From NCBI GenBank assembly GCA_032622095.1, contig CP136061.1:252477582-252541581 (forward strand): DNA of 64,000 nt, read 5' to 3'. This DNA comes from Siphonodentalium dalli (Eukaryota; Mollusca; Scaphopoda; Gadilida; Siphonodentaliidae). The translations under genes were made by a program, and so were the position numbers. The stretch's first letter is position 1, and each line of letters begins with the position of its first letter. Shown in pieces: positions 12,101 through 24,100 of the stretch. A model generated the notes under the pieces. That model was given only the letters and a program-made list of their open reading frames with translations, had not been told where the DNA came from and made no database searches.

Positions 12101-15100
12101 ACCAACTACATTGATCTAACAATCGCCACAGAACGTCAAGCCAAGGCTTTACCTACTATGATGATCCCATCTGTAACTCTCTCTCACCAAGCCATTGTCT
12201 ACCTACCATGGTCCCATCTGTAACTCTCTCTCACCAAGCCATTTTCTACCTACCATGGTCCCATCTGTAACTCTCTCACACCAAGCCATTGTCTACCTAT
12301 CATGGTCCCATCTGTAACTCTCTCCCACCAAGCCATTGTCTACCTATCATGGTCTCATCTGTAACTCTCTCTCACCAAGCCATTGTCTACCTACCGTGGT
12401 CCCATCTGTAACTCTCTCACACCAAGCCATTGTCTAACTACCATGGTCCCATCTGTAACTCTCTCACACCAAGCCATTGTCTACCTACCATGGTCCCATC
12501 TGTAACTCTCTCACACCAAGCCATTGTCTAACTACCATGGTCCCATCTGTAACTCTCTCTCACCAAGCCATTGTCTACCTATCATGGTCTCATCTGTAAC
12601 TCTCTCACACCAAGCCATTGTCTACCGACCATGGTCCCATCTGTAACTCTCTCACACCAAGCCATTGTCTACCTACCATGGTCCCATCTGTAACTCTCTC
12701 TCACCAAGCCATTCTCTACCGACCATGGTCCCATCTGTAACTCTCTCACACCAAGCCATTGTCTAACTACCATGGTCCCATCTGTAACTCTCTCTCACCA
12801 AGCCATTGTCTACCTATCATGGTCTCATCTGTAACTCTCTCTCACCAAGCCATTGTCTACCTACCGTGGTCCCATCTGTAACTCTCTCTCACCAAGCCAT
12901 TGTCTAACTACCATGGTCTCATCTGTAACTCTCTCACACCAAGCCATTGTCTACCGACCATGGTCCCATCTGTAACTCTCTCACACCAAGCCATTGTCTA
13001 CCTACCATGGTCCCATCTGTAACTCTCTCTCACCAAGCCATTCTCTACCGACCATGGTCCCATCTGTAACTCTCTCACACCAAGCCATTGTCTAACTACC
13101 ATGGTCCCATCTGTAACTCTCTCACACCAAGCCATTGTCTACCTACCATGGTCCCATCTGTAACTCTCTCACACCAAGCCATTGTCTAACTACCATGGTC
13201 CCATCTGTAACTCTCTCTCACCAAGCCATTGTCTACCTACCATGGTCCCATCTGTAACTCTCTCACACCAAGCCATTGTCTAACTACCATGGTCCCATCT
13301 GTAACTCTCTCTCACACCAAGCCATTGTCTACCTACCGTGGTCCCATCTGTAACTCTCTCTCACCAAGCCATTGTCTACCTACCATGGTCCCATCTGTAA
13401 CTCTCTCACACCAAGCCATTGTCTACCTACCATGGTCCCATCTGTAACTCTCTCCCACCAAGCCATTGTCTACCTACCATGGTCCCATCTGTAACTCTCT
13501 CTCTCACCAAGCCATTGTCTACCTACCATGGTCCCATCTGTAACTCTCTCACACCAAGCCATTGTCTACCTACCATGGTCCCATCTGTAACTCTCTCACA
13601 CCAAGCCATTGTCTACCTACCATGGTCCCATCTGTAACTCTCTCACACCAAGCCATTGTCTACCTACCATGGTCCCATCTGTAACTCTCTCACACCAAGC
13701 CATTGTCTAACTACCATGGTCCCATCTGTAACTCTCTCACACCACGCCATTGTCTACCTACCATGGTCCCATCTGCAACTCTTTCTGGCTTCAGTTCGGC
13801 ATTTGAAGCCTTTTCGAAACATTCGTGGTCTGGTCCGTGTGGTGTCATCATATTATGCAGACTTCCTCCACCAGGTCTAAATCCACTCCCCTGAAATAAC
13901 ACAACATGGTTTGTAATAAAGCAAGTATAGACTTCCTCCACCAGGTCTAAACCTACTCTCCTGGAAACGTCACTATATTCGCCTAAAAACATTGTGCGAG
14001 TACATAAATTATTTGTAAATGGTCCAGGTATTCAAGAATCCGGTTCATTGGGGCTAATTCTGTGTTTTTTAATAACCTCACAAGGCACACATGAAGTCAT
14101 TGACTGGTCAAAATCATGAATGAACTCACATCAATCGCGTGAGAAAATAAAACAACATTCCAACGTATATTCTTGTGCACTATAAACAAATAATTCTTAG
14201 ATTTTAACATTATTTGATTACCTCCCATCATGAGTATTATGGTATAACATATCACAAAGTAACTAATACATATTTGTTGAGTATTTATTATATAATTATA
14301 TAAAAATGCAGGTGTAAGAATTTTGTCCATTGAATTCAATTTCCGTCAGGCATATTCGCGTGCACTTAGTTTAAACATATTTTATTGTATCATTTATGTA
14401 CAAATGGGATTGGGGCACAAGTTATACAACTTAGATAGCCCCTCTCCCCATATAATTACACACGTTATTATAACAACAATTCGCGTGCACTTGCAGGTTG
14501 GGAGTATTTAGCAAAGCGAGATAATCGTGTGACACTATCACATTTGCATGTTGGGAGAACTTACCAAAGAAAGCTAATTGTCGAACACAAATCCAACAAT
14601 TTTGTCATTTAAAAAATGTAATTTGTATCACACAAATGGTAGATAAACGTGTTATATACAAATAGTGTTTGTAACGATTCGTGTATCGCAACTCAATACA
14701 AACACATTGTGTATATAACACTTATAGATCTGCCCCTGGAACTGAATAGTAGAATCCATTCTGGAGCGTGTTGGCACACTCACCTTGGCTTCATATGACC
14801 CATGTATCAGTCCCATATATTCACTCATGCAGTTCCCTGAAATAACATAGGTGTCAGTGACACTGTAGTATGACAATAAAAACAAGAGGCTGCACATGTA
14901 TGGGAGGCCAAGTTCACATTTAATAGCTAATTACACTTACACCTACAGTATGCTCTAATTGACTGCAGTACTGAAACCGCGAAATACCGCAGACTACCAC
15001 GTGGTCGCGTTGAGTTTTGGGTACTGAGTGACCTGCGGTAGAGCACATCATGACCACGGTGACCTGTGGTAGCGACCGCGGTGACATGTGGTTCTGATAG

Positions 15101-18100
15101 TGCAACTTCATGACAGAGCTTGTCTTACGTGGTAATGAATTTCAAGACTAATAAGTTCTTGACTGGATGAGCCGGCGATGGAAAACTGCAGTTTTATGAG
15201 CACCTAATCGAGATTTAACTATAATAACAGCCCTCAAAATTAGCCAAGGCAATCAGCACTGCCATGATAATTAATGTGGTGATCACATTTTGTTACAATG
15301 CCATGGCAGTTACGTGGCCATGAATGGGTGTATTTGTATAAGTAGTACACGTTAGCTAATGGGACGTGGTAATTGCCTTACAAGTTACGCAGCCATCAAA
15401 TGATGAATTCGTTAGTGATATATATTGCAGAAATACACAGGTAACGTCACCTCGATTATGCATTTTGTCTGCAGCAAATTAGGGTATATAGAAACTGAAC
15501 AGAAGAAGGGAAAAAGTATTTGAAAACAATTTTAATTTGAGACTATAGATACTTCCCAGAAGATAATGCCTAAGAAGAATGAGGTCCCCAGAGGGTGAAT
15601 TTAGTGATGCTAGCATTACTAAATTTACCCTCTGGGGACCTCATTCTGCAAATGACAGACACACTACTTAAATAATTCATAATTGCACATGCACAGGTTC
15701 CCATAACTACTACTAAATATCTGTGCCAAGTTTAAACAAAATTTACTGAAAAAAGTAGGAATACAAGCTAGAAAAAGTTGTGTCCATGGACAAGCTGATT
15801 CTTCATTATGAGGGGAATAATCAGCACTTCACAAAGATTTTAACTAAAAATTGATTACTTGATAGGAGTATAAGATGAAATTCAACATGAAAGTGTCAAT
15901 GACACTGTAGCTCAACTTGGAAATGGAATAATTTCATGTGTTGCAGTCAATGGAGTGATTAGGAATGTGGAAAGTTGAAACGTCTAGTCATGCAAAGAGT
16001 GGCAGCCATGTCTTTTTGCCGAATGACCCCAAAATGACTCGTTCCCATTTATATGTCAATGTTAACATCCATTACAAATTTCATGATGATCTGACTAAAG
16101 GTACGACCTGTAGCCCATGCCAAAGGATTTAGTCATGCAAACAGCTGATGCAAAGAGTAAAATGTGTAAAATGTGCAAAGAGTGGCAGCCATGTCTTTTT
16201 GCCGAATGACACCAAAATGACTCGTTCCCATTTACATGTCAATATTAACATCCATGACAAATTTCATGATAATCAGACAAATAGTATGGCCTGTAGCCCG
16301 TGCTAATGGATTGAATTTTGAAATCCAAGATTGCCACTGGTGGCCATGTTTTTTTGCCGAATTACCTCAAAATGACTCGTTCCCATCTAAATGTCAATGT
16401 CAACAGCCGTGACAAATTTCGTAATGATCCGACCAAAGGTACGACATGCAGCCCGTGTCAAAGGATTTAGTCATGCAAAGAGTAAAATCCAAGATGGCTG
16501 CTGGTGGCCATGTTTTTTGGCCGAATGACCCCAAAATGACTCATTCCCATCTACATCTCATTGTTAACATCCATGACAAATTTCATGATGATCAGACGAA
16601 CCGTACGACCTGTAGCCCGTGCTAATTGATTTAATTCAAGATGGCTGCTGGCAGCCATGTTTTTTTACCGAATGACCCCAAAATGACTCGTTCCCATCTA
16701 AATGTCAATATCAACAGCTATGACAAATTTCATAATGATCCGACCAAAGGTATGACCTGTAGCCTGTATTGTTGATGCCTCACACAAGGACACACACACG
16801 GACGACAAAGTAAAGTTGAGCTAAAAATACTTACGATGATAATACGGAGGTCGGAATGTGTTCTCAGAGACAGACCATCTTGGAGGAAATATAACAAAAT
16901 CGGCAATGGCAGTCCCAGCTTTAGCAGACTGACATGTCAATACTGTGAATATGGAGGGATCCTGAAGATAAAATTATATTTTAACATGTTGAATGCCGAT
17001 ACCCCTATAGTGTATCATTCCAGGAAGCCAACTTTATTTTATATATTGAATATAGGTAAATTGTACCGTTTTACCAGCCTCAGACCACAAACTGAGCATA
17101 TTGTGGCTTGGATAACATGAAAACATGTAAAAAATGCAGTACAAGATAACTCGTAGTCAGCACCGAGCAACATTAACTCATGGTATTTTTTACTGGGTGC
17201 CGACTACAAATAATCTTGTTCGTCTTTGCAATGTTTTTCTCATGAGTATTTCATCATATGTTCATGTTGGATATTCTAAATCATAAACTCATGCTGATTT
17301 GACCTTCTGGAGTACCCTACACTGGTTCTGACTATGAGATAACTCAAAGAGTAAAGGTGTGATTGAGCCTTTTTAAAATGTTAGCTAATATGATGATACT
17401 CACTGCATGATCAAAGGCAGCAGTGTCCACAACCATTTATTTGCTAAACACTCATGGATGAGTAATTCCAATAGGAAATATTCAGATAAGAAGTTCAGCA
17501 AAACGACCATAATTCATATATTAAACTTATTATCTGAACATTTCCCACCAGTAAATAAAAATCCTATTATCTTTTGTCTGTCTGTAGTCTGCTTCCATTA
17601 ATAATTGAACATTCTTTCAGATGAAAAATTCAATATTTTTTATAACTGAATGGGAAATCCATTTAGTAAAGAAAGGTTTAAAGGTGTAAAGGTTGTTGAT
17701 TATAGACCTTTGAGTTATATGGTACTCACCGCGTGATCAAAGGCAACGCTGTTCACAACCATGAAGTTCTTGAGATCATATTTATATGGAGTGTAGTTAC
17801 CATGCCACGCTACTACATCAAATGGAGAATGTGACTGAAATAACAATTTAAAATGATGTTAGTTACCGAGCCACGCCATCACATCAAATGGAGAATGTGA
17901 CGGCAATAAGAATTTAAAATGACGTAAAGAGCTAAGCAGGTCGGCATGGATGAGAATTCTTGTAAATTTTCATCCAAATAATTGACACATTCGAATCCAT
18001 TGTTATGTAAACAAAACTGTTACAATGATATGTCAACAAACATCGCTGATCGTGTAGTAAGTTCAAATATTTTAGGTTTGTCTTGGTTGAAAATGAAGTG

Positions 18101-21100
18101 ACAATTCAAACCAAAGTCTACCCCTGATATGACATAACTGCTATATTTAACCCTTCCATGACTGGAGCTCCCTGAAATTTTCCGAAAACCCTGTGCCAAT
18201 GCATTATTTACAACTGCGAATCTCCCACAGGGAGCCTCACATACATGTATAATATGACCATATACGCTAGCGTAATCAACGAACCACAGCTAAAACACAC
18301 GCATAAGCTAGGATATATATCTGTGTCTTTTTAATCCTATAAAATAACTTCACAGATGCATATTCCCATCAAATAATATTAACTAATATTAATCAGATTC
18401 ACAATGCAAATAGACTATGAGCCCACCGACCAGACCTGTTACTTCTCACGGATTCGCCGTGAGACTCCCGCTTTCACCATGCATCTCACGGTGTCACGGC
18501 GACACCTCCTAATCTCACGGTTTCAAACAAAAAAATAATAAAAAGTTACTTTCGTTTTCATTGTATTATAACGCGGTAAGCGAGAATATGCGAGACTACC
18601 TGCCCGGGTGTGATTGTTTAGCATCCGGTGCAGACACTGCTGTTACACGATAGCTTGGAGTAGCTGCCATTTGAATGTGCCGCGGGTAATTAGTATGGCA
18701 ATAAATGGTTTGTCACCCACATGTTTTAACAAACAAAGGATGAATGAACCTCACGTTATAAAACTAATATTAACTATGCCAGACTGTTTTCATATATGGT
18801 CATTTATAATTATATATGTCTCAGTAAATTGGCGACAATACATTATATTTTTTAAATGTCTGATTCTGCGGAAAGACAGGCAAAATGCCGACGATATGAT
18901 TCTTGAAATGGTATGATAAAAATCAAAAGAAACATGCGTTCTAGATTTTAAACTTTACAAGTCCGTTCCTGAATTGTACTTTTTAACATGACAGTTGAAA
19001 TCTCGTGAGATGTAAATGAAACCGAAAGTAGTTTATCGTTGTTGATACGTCGTGGCCTGCAATGTTTTCTCTATAAATGAGACAAATTCAGACAATAAAA
19101 TGTATAACTGCACAATAACTGTTTTCCTGAAGAATACTTTGTTAATTGTTATCAAACTTGCATGTTTCTGTGTGATAGATAATAAGAAATTTTGTTGAAT
19201 TTTTTCTTTATTGAAATTAAATGAAAGTGTCAATGACACTGTAGCTCAACTTAGGTAGGGGAATAATTTAATGGTTGACAGTAAATGGAGGAATAGGAAA
19301 GGTGCTAATTGAAATGTCTAACATGCGCCAAAGGATTTAGTGATGCAAAGAGTAAAATACAAGATGGCTGCTGGTGGCCATTTTTTTTGGCCAATTGACC
19401 CCAAAAGAACTCGTTCCCATCTACGTATAATTGTTAACATCCATGACAAATTTTATGAAGATCTGACCAAAGCTACGACATACAAATTTCATGATGATCA
19501 GACGAACAGTACGACCTGTAGACCGCGCCAATGGATTGAATTTTGAAATCCAAGATGGCCGCTGGCAGCCATGTTTTTTGGCCGAATGACCCCACAATGA
19601 TTCGTTCCCATCTACATGTCAATGTCAACATTCATGACAAATTTAATAAATATCAGACCAAAGGTATGACCTGTAGCCCACGCCAAAGGATTTAGTCATG
19701 CAAAAAGTTAAATGCTGGTGGCAATGTTTTTTGACCGAATGACCCCAAAACGACTCGTTCCCATCTACATGTCATTGTTATAATTAATGACAAATTTCAT
19801 GACCATTTGACCAAAGCTACGACCTGTAGCCCGCACCAAAGGATTTAGTCATGCAAAGAGTAAAATCCAAGATGGCTGCTGGTGGCCATGTTTTTTGACC
19901 AAATGACCCCAAAACGACTCGATCCCATCTACATGTCATTGTTATCATTCATGACAAATTTCATGATGATCAGACGAACAGTACGACCTGTAGCCCGCGC
20001 CAATGGATTGAATTTTGAAATCCAAGATGGCCGCCAGCAGCCATGTTTTTTGGCCGAATGACCCGACAATGATTCGTTCCCATCTACATGTCAATGTCAA
20101 CGTTCATGACAAATTTTATAAAGATTAGACCAAAGGCAACCTATAGCCCGCGCCAAAGGATTTAGTCATGCAAAGAGTAAAATCCAAGATGGCTGCTGGC
20201 GGCCATGTTTTTTGGCCGAACGACTCCAAAATCACTCGTTCCCATCTACATGTCAGTGTTAACATCCATGACAAATTTCATAAACTTCCGACCAACACAA
20301 CGACCTGTAGCCCGCGCCAAAGGATTTAGTCATGCAAAGAGTAAAATCCAAGATGGCTGCTGGCAGCCATGTTTTTCGGCCGAACGACCCCAAAATCACT
20401 CGTTCCCATCTACATGTCATTATTAACATCAATGACAAATTTCATGATGATCAGACGAACAGTACGACCTGTAGCCCGCGCCAATGGATTGAATCTTTAA
20501 ATCCAAGATGGCTGCCAGCGGCCATGTTTTTTGGCCGAATGACCCCAAAATGACTCGTTCCCATCTACATGTCAATGTCAACATTCATGACAAATTTCAT
20601 AAAGATCAGACCAAAGGTACGACCTGTAGCCCGCGCCAAAGGATTTAGTCATGCAAAGAGTAAAATACAAGATGGCTGCTGGCGGCCATGTTTTTTGGCC
20701 GAACGACCCCAAAATCACTCATTCCCATCTACATGTCATTATTAACATCAATGACAAATTTCATGATGATCAGGCGAACAGTACGATCTGTAGCCCGCGC
20801 CAATGGATTGAATCTTGAAATCCAAGATGGCTGCCAGCGGCCATGTTTTTAGGCCGAATGACCCCAAAATGACTCGTTCCCATCTACATGTCAATGTCAA
20901 CATTCATGACAAATTTCATAAAGATCAGACCAAAGGTACGACCTGTAGCCCGGGCCAAAGGATTTAGTCATGCAAAGAGTAAAATCCAAGATGGCTGCTG
21001 GCGGCCATGTTTTTCGGCCGAACAACTCCAAAATCACTCGTTCCCATCTACATGTCATTGTTAACATCCATGACAAAATTTCATGATGTTCCGATCAAAG

Positions 21101-24100
21101 CTACGACCTGTAGCCCGCGCCAAAGGATTTAGTCATGCAAAGAGTAAAATCCAAGATGGCTGCTGGCGGCCATGTTTATTGGCCAAACAACCCCAAAATG
21201 ACTCGTTCCCATCTACATGTCAATATTAACATCCATGACAAATTTCATGATGATCAGACGAACAGTACGACCTGTAGCCCGCGCCAATGGATTGAATCTT
21301 GAAATCCAAGATGGCTGCCAGCGGCCATGTTTTTTGGCAGAATGACCCCAAAATGACTCGTTCCCATCTACATGTCAATGTCAACATTCATGACAAATTT
21401 CATAAAGATCAGACCAAAGGTACGACCTGTAGCCCGGGCCAAAGGATTTAGTCATGCAAAGAGTAAAATCCAAGATGGCTGCTGGCGGCCATGTTTTTCG
21501 GCCGAACGACCCCAAAATCACTCGTTCCCATCTACATGTCATTGTTAACATCCATGACAAATTTCATGATGTTCCGATCGAAGCTACGACCTGTAGCCCG
21601 CGCCAAAGGATTTAGTCATGCAAAGAGTAAAATCCAAGATGGCTGCTGGTGGCCATGTTTATTGGCCGAACAACCCCAAAATGACTCGTTCCCATCTACA
21701 TGTCAATATTAACATCCATGACAAATTTCATGATGATCAGACGAACAGTACGACCTGTAGCCCGCGCCAATGGATTGAATTTTGAAATCTAAGATGGCCA
21801 CCAGCGGCCATGTTTTTTGGCCGAATGACCCCACATTGATTCGTTCCCATCTACATGTCAATGTCAACATTCATGACAAATTTCATAAAGATTAGACCAA
21901 AGATACAACCTGTAGCCCGCGCCAAAGGATTTAGTCATGCAAAGAGTAGAATCCAAGATGGCTGCTGGCAGCCATGTTTTTTGGCCGAACGACCCCAAAA
22001 TCACTCGTTCCCATCTACATGTCATTATTAACATCAATGACAAATTTCATGATGATCAGATGAACAGTACGACCTGTAGGCCGCGCCAATGGATTGAATC
22101 TTGAAATCCAAGATGGCTGCCAGCGGCCATGTTTTTTGGCCGAATGACCCAAAAATGACTCGTTCCCATCTACATGTCAATGTCAACATTCATGACAAAT
22201 TTCATGAAGATCAGACCAAAGGTACAACCTGTAGCCCGCGCCAAAGGAAATTGTTGACGGACACACGCACACACGCACACACGAACACACGCACACACGG
22301 ACACACGGACACACGGACGACGGACGCCAAACCATGGCAATAGCTCAAACTTACAAGTAAGTTGAGCTAAAAATGCAAAAGGAGTCCAATGTAAAAAATC
22401 TCCCGGACGGTGACCCCAATCTCACGGAAACGAGTGACCAATCTCCCGGAAAATATTTTTTGAAGGCAACAGGTCTGCCACCGACTCAGACTTAAAACCT
22501 AAATAAAAAACTTTTAAAAGCCATTCCTTTTGAACAAATTATTATAGAATATAAACTACCAACATCAAACTGAAAGTATTCAAAAGTCAAGACTGTTGTT
22601 GATTAGAGGGGAGTATTTTATTGAAATTAACCATTAAATTATGTTAATTTCATTCATAAAAATGTCATCATGTCAATTTCAATGAAACTCAATGAGCAAC
22701 ATCATCGTGTAGCTTTCGCTATTGACCGAATTTGCGATAACCTGAATGTATCTTCTGCTTTGTTCATAAGTATGTGTTTCTTGTCGATTCATGAAAATAG
22801 AAGGATATCTGAGGATTATCAGATTCACGTATATGTACTATGTAATATTAGGACAAATTAAGCGCGATATCGTTTGCTTGCAGCACGAATTTCGATTTCG
22901 ATTCCAGCATTGTCCCCAGCCCAGCAAGAGTGATTGAGATTTTCCCATTGCATGCGACACTTTTATTTTAGGCCACTCCATTGCAAATATTTGACAGTCC
23001 ATAATATGTTATAATTATGTTCTCAATAAAATGTAAACCGCGGCTACGAATGAACTTCACTGTGCATGATTCTGATAGTAACTCCCCTCATTTTGGAACG
23101 CCGGCCATTGAAAGATGCACACGTTTATTTCAGATTACAACATTAATTCTTTAAGCCCACCGATCTACTGTACGACAAAAGTGCTCACAAAAATTCAAAA
23201 CAGCAGTGTCGTATTAGATAATAATTGGTGACGTCACAAAATAAGATATAGTCTATATACGACCCAAAGATTCGGGCTTTGGTTCGTTATAAGATAATGC
23301 ATTAGCGTAACAGTATTTACCGCAACTTTGTCAGCCAGTGCATTCTCTCATATATGTGAGGCTCCCTATGGGAGACTCACATATATAAGAGAATGCACTG
23401 GCACAGTATCTTTAATGCTGCACCAGCACAGCTTCCGTCATGAAAGGGATAAAGTGCTATACCTGTCGACAAGAGAACATCGCTCCTTGGAATTTGTTGA
23501 CGATTGTATAGTCAAGCTCATCTCTGTCTTCATACCAAGCACACGGGGAAAGAAAATCTCGAGGATTCGCCAAACCATTGGCACCTGAAAATATGATATG
23601 ATATGATATAGTTAAAAATTCCCTGCCCGATTTAACACCCCTAAAATGCTATTATTTCAGCTTTGGGGTGGGGGTAAAAAATAAAATTATTTGAGTTGAG
23701 GAACCCATCCATAGAAGCTCAGAGCTATTAAATTTTGATTTTTGAAATCTATTATTTATTTTCTACACCTCTATTCCATATATGGTGATGTACGAACTGG
23801 AATTCCTCAGCAAGTGTTATCACAAATGTAACAAACATAATCTTTCACATGTGATCAGCATGGTATTATAACTTAATAATTTCATGCATAATTCATAATT
23901 ACTAAATTGTCCACGCTTGTCCCAATATATTTCTGGTAGCATTTTTGCTAGGCTGACAAATATTCGAGGTGGAGAAAATAAATAGATTTCAAAAATCAAA
24001 ATCTTGTACCTCTTGAGCTTCAAATATATTTTAGCCCCGAAGCTGAAGAAACAGTAAATTAGGGGTATCAAATGGTACCCTGGTAACTTTAATGATTACG

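Noticed and set aside
8191-13761. Regular repeats resembling a CRISPR array
   Set aside because: Units are tandem without unique spacers, and the setting is a eukaryotic intron; they are minisatellites.
12150-13880. Open frames with repeated [11 protein letters not shown] peptides
   Set aside because: These come from the 47-bp array read in a spurious frame; the real coding strand here is the opposite one.
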